A stretch of DNA of 64,000 nt from Proteles cristata cristata (lineage: Eukaryota; Chordata; Mammalia; Carnivora; Hyaenidae), in the NCBI GenBank assembly GCA_017311185.1, contig JAESUZ010005169.1:485001-549000 (forward strand), written 5' to 3'. Below, in pieces: positions 25,431-37,604 of the stretch. The notes below the pieces were generated by a model, which was not told the DNA's origin, searched no databases, and worked only from the letters and a program-made list of their open reading frames with translations. The number at the start of each line of letters is the position of its first letter. Position 1 is the stretch's first letter. The translations under genes and the position numbers were made by a program.

Positions 25431-25772
25431 GAAGCAAAAAATAACTTATTGTGCTAGAGTTAAAATATCAGTGACTTTGGATGGGATAACTAGGAATAAG
25501 CACAGGGGGGTTGGAAATGTTGCTAATGATCTGTTTATCTTTTCTTACCTTTCTGAAAATTAATTTTGTATTAACTGGAAATTCATCAAGTTGATTGTGA
25601 TTTTTTCTCCATTTTTCTAAAAGTTACATTAGTGGGCAGTTGGATGCTTTGTTTAGAGCAGGCATCCGTTACTTGACTTTAGCATATTATTTTATGCAAA
25701 AATGTAGGTCCCAGTTCTTCTAGTGTCTCAATAGAAAATAAAAATAGGAATTTTTAAAATAAATCCTTCTTA

Positions 25773-25906
25773 CTTTATTTTTTACTTTTTACTTTAATTA
25801 ATTAATTAATTTTATTTAGTAGGCTCCACACCCAACGTGAGGCTTGAACTCATGACCCTGAGATCAAGAGTTGAGTGCTCTACCAACTAAGGCAGTCAGG
25901 CACCCC
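25773..25906 (-). mobile_element. Short CAN-SINE, antisense
   Basis: The body GGCTTGAACTCATGACCCTG and end CAGTCAGGCACCCC are the tRNA-related part; the CT-rich and tail parts are mostly lacking. Flanks AATCCTTCTTA at 25762-25772 and 25907-25917 are identical. Confidence 0.88.
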
Positions 25907-25917
25907 AATCCTTCTTA

Positions 25918-26390
25918 TTTTTGAATGCTAGCAGTTCAGATCAAAACAACCACAAAAACAACAATGTGGGCCAAAATAATAATGGCCACAAGTTTATAGT
26001 GCTTGCTTTGAAATTCATCTGTTTTATAACATGGATAATACTATACTAAACACTACTGATTTTAATACTTAAATAAAGAAATGTATGGAAAGGTTTATTA
26101 AAATGTCTGGTGTACAACAAGTGCTTGATAAATGGTGGCTATTAATATGTTGCTGTTTGGAATCATAATCTGTCTCTTAAAATTTATCTGAATGATCCTT
26201 TATTTTGGTGGATATTTCTACTGAAATTGCTTACCATTACCATGATAGCATCACATCTGCCATAAAGTAGATATTTAATACAAATCTGAGGCTTAAATAC
26301 ATGTGAATTGATTGATTAATAATGAATACACTCAGCCAAGCATTATGACAATATTTTGATGGCATATACTATATCATGGAATATTGTATT
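25918..26390. other. Unassigned stretch
   Basis: I see no gene or named repeat. Confidence 0.4.
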
Positions 26391-26408
26391 AATGTTAGGA
26401 TTCTGGAG

Positions 26409-26622
26409 AAGTGCCTGGGTGGCTCAGTCGGTTTAGTGTCTGACTGTGGCTCAGGTTATGATCTCATGGTCCATGGGTTGGAGCCCCGTGTTGCACTCTG
26501 TACTGACAGCTCACAGCCTGGAACCTGCTTTGGATTCTGTGTCTCCTTCTCTCTCTCTGCCTCTCCTCTACTGTCTCCCTTTCAATAAACAAACAAACAA
26601 ACAAACAAACAAACATTTAAAA
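26409..26622 (+). mobile_element. CAN-SINE with (CAAA)n tail and perfect 18-bp target duplication
   Basis: AATGTTAGGATTCTGGAG stands at 26391-26408 and 26623-26640. The tail has expanded into about seven ACAA units. Confidence 0.94.
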
Positions 26623-26640
26623 AATGTTAGGATTCTGGAG

Positions 26641-27147
26641 ATCATGGAAAATTTAGAGGCTAGTTATAGATAATTTTCTGGCAGCTGGAGTTAAATAGGT
26701 GTGTCATTAAAACATGTAAAACGTGTTTCCCACTCCATTTTGAGCAGATGGTTAGAACAGGTTCACAATATACCTTTTACCATTTGTGAACTCCATCTTG
26801 CATTCTCCATATTCCATTCAAACAGTTCTGAGCATCACGTGTGGTGCAGGAGAAGGTAGTCTCACATGTGCTACCATTGACTCATCCACTTACGCCAGTC
26901 CTTCCTATCTTTGGTTTTCCTTATTTTAGGCTCTGATGACCTATTTCCTTCACTCCAATCCTTGATGACAGGGCCAGTGCGACCTGCCAGTGCTGCTGAA
27001 ATCCACAGGCACACACATCAAGGCAGCTGATGTACACTCCTGAGGCTATCAATGTCTATGCCAAGGGCCATGAGTCTTATAGTAGAAACGATTAGCACCA
27101 TATCCTATTGCCCTAGAAGCAGCCAGCAGCATTGCTCTGACACCTTG
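26641..27147. other. Unassigned stretch
   Basis: No gene or named repeat recognised; local GC content is moderate. Confidence 0.4.
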
Positions 27148-27162
27148 TACCATAGCATTTTT

Positions 27163-27391
27163 ATTTTTTTTAAGTTTATTTATTTATTTTGAGAGAGAAT
27201 TAGAGAAAGAGCATGAGCAAGGAAGGGGCCAAGAGAGAAAGTGGGGGGGTGGGGGTGGGGAGAATCCCAAATAGACTCTGCACTGTCAGTGCAAGGCCCA
27301 ACATGGGACTGAAATACACAGACTGTGAGATCATGACCTGAACTGAGGTCAAGAGTAGGTCACTTAACCAACTGAGCCAGCCAGGCGCCCC
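27163..27391 (-). mobile_element. CAN-SINE, antisense
   Basis: Ends CTGAGCCAGCCAGGCGCCCC. TACCATAGCA flanks both sides (from 27148 and 27395). Confidence 0.92.
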
Positions 27392-27404
27392 AATTACCAT
27401 AGCA

Positions 27405-28752
27405 CTTTTAGATTTCAGTTACATGTTTCATTGTAATCCTCTTTCCATTACAGGAACCCAAGGGGGTTGAACTACTGCTAAATCTTAGCAAACAATATAC
27501 ACTGTTACACAGGGAAGAGGGAATGACCGGAGGGAGATGTCTAGTTAAAAAATGCAAGATCCCCAGAAACAAAGGGATAGAAAAATCTCTTTTGCCTCAG
27601 GGAGGGAAAATGGCTTCAAAGGGAACCAAAGTTGTACTCTAATGTTCTTATTTCAACCAGGTTACCTACCATATCTGATGCAAACAAACAAGAGGGGGGA
27701 TGCTTGAGTTAGGGGCTTAGAACTCAGCTACCTTGAACTGATACAGAAGAGATCTGCCAGCATCAGAGGAAACTGATTTATCCACCAGGGCTGGACATGG
27801 CTCCAGAACCTGGTCGTGCTGAATTGTCCTTGCGCATCATGTTCCTCTATTTGGGGGAAATCAGCCCTTCCAGTTTTACAATGTTTCCCAGATTTGAACA
27901 TTAGGAACCCCCAAGTCCAAAGCATTTGTCTTGACAGTTACAAAGTTGACACTCAATCAGATAAGATAGCCAGTTTGTAGAAGTCATTCAGCTAATAGCA
28001 GAAGTAATAAACTAGAGTCTATTGATTTTCACTTGAGGACTCTGTCTATTATATCACTATTACAGATTTTTTATGATCCTTTCTTGAGAATGGGTTTACT
28101 CAGAAAGATGAGTGGAACAAACCAGAAAAATGGCACTAGTAACTGTGTCAGCTCACTGTTTTCTGCTTGAACTCCCCTGACTGCGTTTGTATGAACAACA
28201 TCAAACACATTCTAATCCAGTAAGGAAGAAAGTAGAAAAAGTTATCTGTTCTTTCCAAGCAATAACTGGTATCTTATTCTGTTCATTGCATGTAGCTAAA
28301 TTTTTAAATATTTAAGTGTGCTACTTTGTAAGTGGGGTCCAAGTCCAGCCATGGTGAACATCTAATACATATATGACTATAGATGTTAAAAATTAAGAAT
28401 AAATTCCATCACTTTCATAAATGTGGTGAAGGAAAGTATAAACTATGCAATAATGTGATTTTGAGTTTATTCTATCTCATAATTAGGTATACCTATATGA
28501 AAGCAATACATATGCAATTCATTTGTAAGCTATGCCATGAGGTGGGAATGAAAGTCAAGTGTCAGCTCTCCGATTCTATATAGACTTGCCTCGCTAATGA
28601 TATTTTAAAAGAGTAGAAAGAGGTTTTCGTTGAAAATGTAACAGTCAGTTTGACTTAACTTCTCTTATGATTAAGCCTGCTTACAGTGTATGAATAAGTC
28701 TTTCCTTAGATATGGAAGAAAATACAGTGTTAAAGAAGTTATTTATTTAGAA
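27405..28752. other. Unassigned stretch
   Basis: No repeat or exon recognised. The short open frames have no protein resemblance. Confidence 0.4.
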
Positions 28753-28762
28753 TTTCAAATTC

Positions 28763-29184
28763 TTTTTTTTTTTTTTTGCCTGAGAAAGTCTTTATTTCTC
28801 CTCCACTTTTTTTTTTTTACAAATAGTTTATTGTCAGATTAGTTTCCACATAACACCCAGTGCTCATCCCCACAAGTGCCCTCCTCCATGCTCATCCCTA
28901 CTCCCCCCCACATCCATCAGTCCTCAGTTTTTGTCAGCATTCAGGAGTCTCTCATGGTTTGCCTCTCTCCCTTTCCCCACCATTTCCGCCCTTCTTCTCC
29001 CCCTTGTTCCTCCGTCAAGTTCCTCCTAATCCTCCCTTACGTGCAAACATATGATATTTGTCCTTCTCTGCCTGACTTATTTCGCTCAGCATAACACCCT
29101 CAAGGTCCATCCATGTTGCTACACATGGCCAGATTTCATTGTAAATGACATATCAGATAAAGGGTTAATATCCAGAATATAGAC
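28763..29184 (-). mobile_element. Young L1 3' end with 5' inversion and 3' transduction
   Basis: On the minus strand: an inverted 5' piece (29141-29184), then the L1 3' end (29140 down to 28819), an A run (28818-28807), a 29-base non-L1-tail segment containing AATAAA (28806-28778), and a second A run. TTTCAAATTCTTT flanks the whole (28753-28765 and 29185-29197). This is the classic structure of a twin-primed insertion with a 3' transduced flank. Confidence 0.88.
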
Positions 29185-29443
29185 TTTCAAATTCTTTGAA
29201 ATAAAAACCACACACTCAAATGCCATCCTAAGTGAAAAAGGAAAAGAAATGTGTGTGTAAACATAGCCTTAAAAAGAGCTTAATGTCATTGCATTTTTCT
29301 TGAGAAAGTCAATAGCATGCAGGCATGCTGTGTACATAGAACATGTTGCTGTTCAATAAGTTTATGTATTTTTCAAGTAGGACAGGATTAAAGTTAATGT
29401 GTTATTTATGTGCCAAAAAACTTTTTAAAACTTTTGTGTTTTA

Positions 29444-29668
29444 GGGGCGCCTGGGTGGCTCAGTTGGTTAAGCGTCCAACTTTGGCTCAGGTCATGATCT
29501 CACGGTTCATGGGTTTGAGCTCCCCGTGGGCTTTGTGCTGACAGCGAGCTCAGAGCCTGGAGGCTGTTTTGGCTTCTGGTTCTCCCTCTCTCTCTGACCC
29601 TCCCCTGCTCACGTTGCAGGTCTTTCTCTCTCTCAGAAATAAATAAAACATTTAAAATTTTTTTTAAA
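29444..29668 (+). mobile_element. CAN-SINE
   Basis: Well-preserved start GGGGCGCCTGGGTGGCTCAG. The flanks AAAACTTTTGTGTTTTA and AAAAACTGTGTTTTA look like the target duplication with a small deletion. Confidence 0.92.
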
Positions 29669-29825
29669 AAACTGTGTTTTAAAATGATATTAAACTCATA
29701 CAAAAAACTAAATGAGACTAAAATGTACAAAGAGAATAATATCACTCGATAATTTGATGCTCAGAGAGAATTAGTGTTTCCCTCTTGTGATAAATGCATC
29801 TGGACATCCCTCTATGCACACATTT

Positions 29826-29861
29826 GTGCTCACACACACGCACACACACACACACACACAC
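29826..29861. repeat. (CA)n microsatellite
   Basis: About 15 CA units with a CG interruption. Confidence 0.9.
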
Positions 29862-30019
29862 ACTTTTACATAAATGGAACCTTACAAAATGTGTTCTGCA
29901 GAATCCTTTTCCATCCATTAACAGACTTGTCCATTTCACAGGAAGATGGATAAATTCATCATACATGTGCACTTGAAAGTGGCCTCCTTCTTAACTGAGC
30001 TTCAGTTTTACATGCTTTT

Positions 30020-30230
30020 TTTTTTTTTTTTAATTTATTTCTAGGAGAGAGAGAGACAGCTTGAGCAGGGGAGGGTCAGAGAGAGAGGGAGGTACAGACT
30101 CTGAAACAGGCTCCAGACTCTGAGCTGGCAGTCAGCACATAGCCCGATGTGGGGCTCGAACCCACGAACCGCGAGATCATGACCTGAGCGAAAGTCGGAC
30201 GCTTAACCGACTAAGCCACCCAGGCGCCCC
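30020..30230 (-). mobile_element. Young CAN-SINE, antisense, with perfect 16-bp target duplication
   Basis: AGTTTTACATGCTTTT stands at 30004-30019 and 30231-30246. Several body CpGs are kept (GAACCGCGAGATCATGACC; AAGTCGGACGCTTAACCGAC), which suggests recent insertion. Confidence 0.95.
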
Positions 30231-30599
30231 AGTTTTACATGCTTTTAACACAGCAGCAAAGTGAGTATTACTGAGTAATATAACACTGAATAATAGTATT
30301 GCAGAGGGTAAAAATCAAATAGTTACAATAAGAAAGCATTAATGGAAACTCCATCTGTGAAGCAAATTTGCATGTTTCTTACTCTTATTCCTTTTTAATA
30401 TTTGTCTTATGAAAATTTTAAACAAGAAGAAAAAGAATTGTACAGTGACCATCCACATCCCTGTAGTTGGAATCACCAATTGTTAGCATTTCATTGTATT
30501 TTCTTTGCCTGCCTGTCTCTCAAACTCTTGATTTAGTCTCCTCGACTTTGTTTCTGAAGTATTAGAAAAACATCATGACACATTTATTTTATTTTATGG

Positions 30600-30806
30600 T
30601 TTTTAAATTTATTTTTGAAACAGAGAGAGACAGACCATAAGCAGGGGAGGCGCAGAGAGAGAGACACACACACACAGACTCTGAAACAGGCTCCAGGCTC
30701 TGAGGTTCCTTCACAGAACCCGATGCGGGGCTCGAACCCACGAACCATGAGTTCATGACCTGAGTCAAAGTCAGACACTTAACTGACTGAGTCACCCAGG
30801 CACCCC
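30600..30806 (-). mobile_element. CAN-SINE, antisense
   Basis: (GA)/(CA)-rich part then GGCTCCAGGCTCTGAGG and end GAGTCACCCAGGCACCCC. Confidence 0.92.
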
Positions 30807-31043
30807 GACGCTTTGCTTTTAAAGACTTCAGCTGGAGTCAACAAAAAATTATGAACATTCTCCTACATTTGCATTCATATTATCATACCAATAGCACATA
30901 CCTAACCAAGTTACCACAAATTCCTTAACATGATTGAATATTGAGAATTGACTTGGTCTGAAAGCCAACTTGTACAAGTTAGAAAAAAATGTCCTCTCCT
31001 TCCAGTTGGCCAGGTTGATTTCTTTTCATACAAATCATTTTTT

Positions 31044-31733
31044 TTTCTGAAATAGTTTATTGTCAACTTGGTTTCCATATAACACCCAGTGTTCAACCCA
31101 ACAAGTGCCCTCCTCCATGCCCATCATCCCACTTCCCCTCCCCCCCATTAGTCCTCAGTTTGTTCTCAGCATTCAAGGGTTTCTCATGGTTTGCCTCCCT
31201 CCCTCTCCCCAACTATTTTTCCCCTTCCTCTCCCTCATGGTCCACCGTTAAGTTCCTCCTAATCCTCCTATAGTGCAAACATAGGGTATCTGTCCTTCTC
31301 TGCCTGACTTATTTTGCTCAGCATAACACCCTCAAGGTCCATCCATGTTGCTACACATGGCCAGATTTCATTCTTTTTCATTGCCATGTAGTATTCCATT
31401 GTATAGATAAACCACATCTTCTTGATCCATTTATCAGTTGATGGACACTTAGGCTCTTTCCATGATTTGGCTATTGTTGAGAGTGCTGCTATGAACATTG
31501 GGGTACATGTGCCCCTATGCACCAGCATTCCTGTATCCCTTGGGTAAATTCCTAGCAGTGCTATTGCTATGTCATAGGGGAGTTCTATTGTTAACTTTTT
31601 GAGGAACCTCCATACTGTTTTCCAGAAGGGTTGTACCATTTTACATTCCCACCAACGGTGTAGGAGGGTACCCATTTCTCCACATGCTCTCCAGCATCTA
31701 CAGTCTCTTGATTTGTTCATTTTAGCCACTCTA
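31044..31733 (-). mobile_element. Young 5'-truncated L1, antisense, ORF2 C-terminus open
   Basis: The 3' UTR lies at 31044-31265. A 157-codon open frame on the minus strand (31741-31268) holds the ORF2p C-terminal part (residue strings EPKCPSTDKWIKKMWFIYTM and EYYMAMKKNEIWPC). TCATACAAATCATTTTTT at 31734-31751 matches the bases from 31026, a target duplication of about 18 bp merging with the T run. The rest of ORF2 and all of ORF1 are absent, so it cannot move by itself. Confidence 0.92.
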
Positions 31734-31751
31734 TCATACAAATCATTTTTT

Positions 31752-33580
31752 AAATCTGACTCTAAACCACCATTGATTCATGGGTTTTATCTTGTGTGTT
31801 ATATAATTTCCCAGTGAACATAAATACAAATATTATAACAATGTGTGCACATGTGTGCTATTGAGATCTTTTTACTTTCATGATGAAAATTTTTCCAGTG
31901 AATATTTGGGGGTGCAAATTTTGTCCATAATTTACTTGGCACTTCATTTTTTATATACACAGAGAATCCACCGGGTGTCAACATTTGTAAGCTTTAAGGT
32001 AAAAGAGCTGTTTATATCTTTTTACATGGAAGTACTACATGGTTGTGCAATTAGCCCCTCTTCTATTCAGAAAACCTAGATTCACTTACAGCCCTTTAAA
32101 ACTATTACCGCAGAACATCAGGTAGTGGGTCATTGTCTTTGAACACAGTAAAACACAGGCCTGGTTCTTATATTGCAGGGAAACATAGATTGAAGCAACA
32201 GGCAACAAGTACAAGCTGGTTTCCAAGGACTTTACTCAACTGAATCACTTCGGATCACAGAGATAACTTCAGTAGAGTGGATTTCCTTCAGCCGACTGGT
32301 GCCAAAATAGATCCTTTCCTTCATAATATAATTGAGGAGATAAAGTCAATTTGGTCATTGATGTGGTGGTATTCACCCCCATTTTTTATTTTCTTTCCAG
32401 TCATTAGTTTGCCATTGCAGACACCATCAACAACATGGTAACAAGGAAAGAGGTCTTTGCTCACATATAGCTCTAAGCACAGCAGACATTTTCCACCTCT
32501 TCTCCAATTAGATATTATTCAAAGGAAAGATCCTGTCTTGGGCTAGGATGCAAATGTCAGCTCTGTATGTGGGAGGAAAGGAGGTCTTTCCTGATGAGGT
32601 GGAGATGCCATCCCTACTGTGCACGTAATAGACATGCGAGTGTTGATCTGCTGTCGTAAGGAAGGAAGAGCACTGGTGTGCTCTCCTCTACCGCCCCAAC
32701 AGGGGGACTCTAACCTGGGCATGGAACTCAGCTCCTGCAGCTGTGAGCTTGGAGCCCTGCCTCACCCTTGAGAAAACCAGTGCTGTGACACTCAAGTGGT
32801 TGCTTCCTGCCCCACAACTTCCCCTCCAATCAGCTATTGCACAGAAGTCCCCCAGGAAGGCAGGGCACAGAGTACAGCTCCTCTTGTTCATCTAACAGAG
32901 AAGTTTTAGAAGGCAGTTACTAAATACCAAACTGAGAGCAGGTACAGTTAAAAAGGGAACCACTGACTTCCTGTGAGTGCGCCGTCCTGTTTCACCCTTG
33001 TACTGCTGCAGGGTTGAGGTTGTTTAGTTCATCACAAAGGAAGTGCTCCAGCACACTGAAGGTGTTGCTCCAAGGAGCTTTGAGTAGTGGATAAGGAAGG
33101 CATTCTGTAGTGAGACAAAATGCCACATTCCTATTATTAAGATCACCATGCCTCTGGTTTTCTATATCCCTAACTTATGGCCACAAGTCATGAATCTGCT
33201 GCTCTCAGGAGTTCACTCACAAGGTTCACAGCACACACTTTGCAGCTGTAACACCCAGCTTGGAGGAGTGAAACCAGGGGAGCATTTTAGGCTGAGCTCA
33301 TTTCCGCCCACATCAGAAGCAACAGAGGAGTTTGTGGAGAGCTACATTTGAGCCCTCCATTAGCTGTTTTACATCTCATAGACCAAGATGCCACTTCCTA
33401 CACCATGTGTTAGTGGGTGACCACGTGGACACAGTGTCGTAGGAGGACCTAGCTCTAAATGTGATATGGCTTTGAGAAATCTTTCCTTATTCACATTTCC
33501 TTTCTTGGGACATTCTTCACAAATAAACTCCACTACCTTCTCCCTCTTGGGATTTTATGTCACTAGACATATGTTGAGTG
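31752..33580. other. Unassigned stretch; right part LTR-like
   Basis: No exon is recognised. The part 32640-33560 is GC-richer, with CCAATCAG near 32825 and an AATAAACTCCACTACCTTCT stretch near 33522 that recalls the polyadenylation region of endogenous-retrovirus LTRs. I cannot define ends or a family and see no retroviral gene. Confidence 0.35.
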
Positions 33581-33583
33581 CTG

Positions 33584-33799
33584 AAAGAAGGAAAGAAAGA
33601 AAGAAAGAAAGAAAGAAAGGAAGAAAGAAAGAAAGGAAGGAAGGAAGGAAGGAAGGAAGGAAGGAAGGAAGGAGACAGAGAGAAAGAAAGAAAGAAAGAA
33701 AGAAAGAAGGAAGGAAGGAAGGAAGGAAAGAAGAAAGAAGGAAAAGGAAGGAAGGAAGGAAGGAAGGAAGGAAGGAAGGAAGGAAGGAAGGAGACAGAG

Positions 33800-33858
<59 letters not shown>

Positions 33859-33902
33859 GACAGAAAGAGTAAAAGAGAGATAAAGAGAGAGAAAGAGAAA
33901 GA
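33584..33902. repeat. Compound (GAAA)/(GGAA) purine tract, ~320 bp
   Basis: An almost pure-purine + strand of GAAA and GGAA units. GGAGACAGAGAGAAAG occurs twice about 119 bp apart, so the tract includes a higher-order duplication. The long open frames on both strands (up to 155 codons) are products of the repeat. Confidence 0.95.
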
Positions 33903-34090
33903 ATCAACCGAAAGTTTATTAAAAGGGCCATGACATAACATAAAATTTTAAAAATGAGATGTTACCAACTTGTACATTCGTTTTTGAAAGAAAATGAAAA
34001 TGAGTTCATAGCATGAGGACGAAAAAGGGAAGCATTTAAAATATGCAAAACAGGAGAAGTTGGAACTGAGTGAGAATAGGCAGATCTTTC

Positions 34091-34300
34091 TTTTTTTTAA
34101 GTTTATTTTTATTTATTTTGAGAGAGAAGGGGATGAAGCAGAGAGAGAGGGAGAGAAAGAATCCCAAGCAGGCTCTTTGTTGTCAGCATGGAGCCCAATT
34201 TAGGGACCAGTGTAGGGCTCAATCCTATGAACTGTGAGATCATGATCTGAGTGGAAATCCAGTTGAACATTTAAGCGACTGAGCCATCCAGGCATCCAGA
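34091..34300 (-). mobile_element. CAN-SINE, antisense
   Basis: Target copies GAATAGGCAGATCTTTC (34074-34090) and GAATAGGGAGATCTTTC (34301-34317) differ at one base. Confidence 0.92.
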
Positions 34301-34317
34301 GAATAGGGAGATCTTTC

Positions 34318-36001
34318 CTTTTACCCACATTTACCATACCTTACCTTACCAGTCTGACAAGTATTAATACTGGTGACTACTCAGAGTTTTCAATTTCACT
34401 GAAATTGACAATCTCAAATGCACTGATGAGAAATACTTAATATCTTTTGCTTCTGGTTTCTACCATCAACCCTACGGGTTTTCCTTTGGTTCTGGCCCTC
34501 ATCATGGTGTCATGATTATTGTCCCTTCACTCAGTCAAATCTTCCCTATGCTATTCAAAAATGATTTAGCAATACATTTTATTATATTCCTTCCCTACTT
34601 TGACAGTTTTGCTGATTCTTCATTACCTGCAGGCTGAAATCTGAACTGCTAGTAACACATCCAAGGCCTTTCCTGGCCCAAGAATGCCCTACCTCTCCAA
34701 ATGGCCAACTTTGCACACCATGATTCTGTGAAATTGAAGTTTTTTGTTGAAAACCTCTGTGCAGTGCTGTTTTCAGCCCCCCACGCCAGCTCAACAATCT
34801 CCGTGCATCTTGTCCAGACCATTCAAGCATAGTTGATCACTTCCTCCTTTATGCCACAATGTTATTATACTTTTATCACACTACATTTTAATTATTTGTT
34901 TATAAATCTGTTTCCTTACTGGATAGTAAGCTGCTGGTGGGTATAAGTTTGTTCCTACTTATTTTTATGCTCTTATGTCCTATTACCAATGTCTAGATTA
35001 TACTAGATATAATTCTAGAGGTATTTGTTTAAGAGTAAATAAACGAACACTCCACTGTAAGAAAGCCTTGTCCCACATGGTTATTCAGGGCACTTTCTGT
35101 TGCAACTGTCACAAAATTTAAGCAAAGAGGTAAATTATTGGCTAACATAAGAAAAAACACTGAGGGATATCACTAGATTAGAAGTAACTAGATTGAACAT
35201 ATGAAAATACCATGTTTTTCCACACAGCTCAGTTCTCACCCCCATAGTTGCATTTTTGCTTTTTTGGTGTTAGCTTTTGAAAGTGCAGTAGCAAGGGAAG
35301 GTCCAAACTCCAACCTTATTAAAAAAGTGTTAATTTTTTCAATGTTCCGTCCATTTAGTCTAGCAGACCAAAAAAAAAAAAAAAAAAAAAGTGAAAGTTC
35401 CTTCTCAGAAATACCAGTTAAATTTGCCTGTTGGCTTATGTGCCCATTGGGGAACCAATTTCTCTGGCCAGAAGAGTGTTCTACCCTGTTGGGGTCAGGG
35501 CCAAGCCATGTGCTTCACCCTGAAGGACGCTTCTCTAGAGCCACGGGGGCTGACAGTAGAGAGCAGGACAAACTCAGAGTCACCAGCAGGAGGAAGCTAG
35601 GAAGCTGGGTGGCTAAAACAGTAGGGCAATTACAGGGTGATGAAGGAAATGCTTTGTTCCTTTAAACCAAGATTTGGGAAGTTGGGAGCTTCATTTGTTG
35701 CCTAATTGTCAATGGCAAAATCTGAGAAGTCATCTCCTATTGATTTTAGTGTAACTCTTACCACCCAGTGTCTGTCTTTTAATAGAAACTTTGTTTATTT
35801 TGATAGTGGAATTGTATTTTTGGTGCCAAGAAAACCAATTATTTTGATCAATACCGTAAAAATTGTTGATTCATGTAGCCCCTGGGGAAGGGCACTTGTA
35901 AGGGATAAGACTGATGAAATAGACACAGTTTTAAAAAAAAAAATTAAATGTAGCTTTTAATTATTGCGTTTGTGATAAGAGTTATTCTAGTTGCCCGTTA
36001 T
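34318..36001. other. Unassigned stretch with a 20-base A run
   Basis: No exon recognised. A-run at about 35370-35390. The 154-codon open frame at 35201-35665 reads through that A run as a lysine tract and has no family resemblance. Confidence 0.4.
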
Positions 36002-36150
36002 TGCTTAACAAACTAGTCCAAAACTTAGGCCTTAACACAATTTATTATTATCATATCTCATGGTTCTGGGGACCAAGAATTTGGATTGGGTACAGTACCA
36101 CTGACTTATCTTGCCCTGCTATCTGGAGCCTCAGCTGATATCTCTCAAAT
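36002..36150 (+). repeat. Ancient repeat fragment (CCAAAACTTAGGCCTTAACA...)
   Basis: It resembles a common old mammalian repeat with CAAAACTTAGTGGCTTAAAA followed by CTCATGGTTCTGGGG. The family is not named. Confidence 0.4.
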
Positions 36151-37372
36151 GTCTGAGGGCTAGAACAATAGAAAACTGTCTGAAAATCTATTTTTCTCTC
36201 AAGATCTCTCTCTGCCAAACCCAGTCAGCAGCCTATTATTATACAGCCATGAGATAAGATTTAAAAAATTTTTAATGCTAAAAAAAACTAAAGAAGAATG
36301 AGGTTTGGAGCATTTTGTGTCCAAAAATAAAGTATTATTGGAATACAGCCAACATATATATGTTTAAATATTGCCTACTCTCTGCAACCTTATTTCCCAC
36401 AAAACCTAAAATATTTATAATCTGACCCTTTACAAAAAGTTTCCTGACTTCTACTTTAAGTGACTTCTATATGTGGCTAGGTTAATTTTAAGGCTTTGAG
36501 AGTCACTTTTCAAGAGACAGGAAATGGAAGCTGCCATTTTCTGAAAACTTTTCTATTTTTCAAGTAATAGCAAAGAAGGTGTGTCCATCTTCAATCTCTC
36601 GCACTTGACCTATAATCCTTTTCCAAAGGAGAAAAGTTTTGGACAGCAGAGGGCATTTGTTGAATTATTTTTTCCCAAGTAAGTGAACGTTTTGTAATTA
36701 CTGTTCAATTATTAAAGTGATTAAATCTTTTTGCCTTGATAAAATTTCTTTGCCTCAAAACAGAAAAGCTAGTTTTATCTTGCTTTTACCTTTAATTTGG
36801 AAATGAAGATCAAATGTCAAACTGAAGATTTTGGAATTTTAATGGCTCTCTCGGTGTTCTGACCTCATTATAATAGACTTTAAAAACAGTTTGTTTCTGA
36901 TCTCACCATAGAGTATATCCAGTATCCATCCAGGTGTTTCCAAACTAGAATAACCGATTCCTTTTTAATAAAGAAGTTATTGATTATTAAATAGCAATCC
37001 CTTGGATTTTCTAGTTTGTGCCAAATCACAATGAAATATGATTTTATTAGATGATAACAAATACTTTCATGTGTTCAGACTTAACAATGAAATCTAACTG
37101 ACTCTTGGCCAGTCTGCTGACTAGAAAGTGGGTGGGTAGCTTCCTTTGACCATTTCCCCAAAACATAATGAAGCAATTAGGAACAAAGGTCAAAAAACCC
37201 CTAACAGTCCATCTGAGCCAACTGATTACATACGAAAGCAAAACACAGGTGTCATACTAACACCTGGGGGCAGATTCTCTCAGGTTAGTGATTCTGAAGA
37301 GCTTGTATTCAGTTATTAAATCCTTAAGGAAGAGGCTGGAAAGGGTGGACTTGTACATTTTTGAAATTCATG
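36151..37372. other. Unassigned AT-rich stretch
   Basis: I see no gene or named repeat. Confidence 0.4.
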
Positions 37373-37392
37373 TTTAAAGATGGTTACAAATT

Positions 37393-37604
37393 GGGGCACC
37401 TGCGTGGCTCAGTCAGTTAGGCATCCGACTTCGGCTCAAGTCATGACCTCAGGACTTGTGGGTTCGGGTCCTCCATCAGGCTCTGTGCTGACAACTACCT
37501 CAGAGCCTGGAGCTTGTCTTCGAATTCTGTAACTCCCCCTCCCTCTGACCCTCCCGTGCTCACGCTGTCTGTCTCTCTTAAAAATAAATAAAACATTAAA
37601 AAAA
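37393..37604 (+). mobile_element. CAN-SINE with perfect 20-bp target duplication
   Basis: TTTAAAGATGGTTACAAATT stands at 37373-37392 and 37605-37624, unchanged. The body starts GGGGCACCTGCGTGGCTCAG. Confidence 0.95.

Larger units (their letters stand above)
22735..25560 (+). mobile_element. Old L1, sense: ORF2 to 3' UTR
   Basis: Diverged L1 landmarks: CCCATAATCATCTCTACAGATGC near 23108, AATACATCTAATAAAAATGTCC near 23626, GTGTAAATTGGTACAGTCACTTTGG near 24848, ATGAATGGAATTCC near 25085. All frames are broken. A U2 snRNA fragment (24487-24522) and a SINE (25215-25430) are inserted in it. Confidence 0.65.

Noticed and set aside
33466..33941. Long open frames (101-155 codons) on both strands rich in Lys/Glu or Ser/Phe/Leu
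   Set aside because: They are translations of the GAAA/GGAA tetranucleotide tract; every frame of such a tract stays open.
35201..35665. 154-codon open frame
   Set aside because: Runs through a 20-base A run as poly-lysine, has no known domain and no splice or promoter context.
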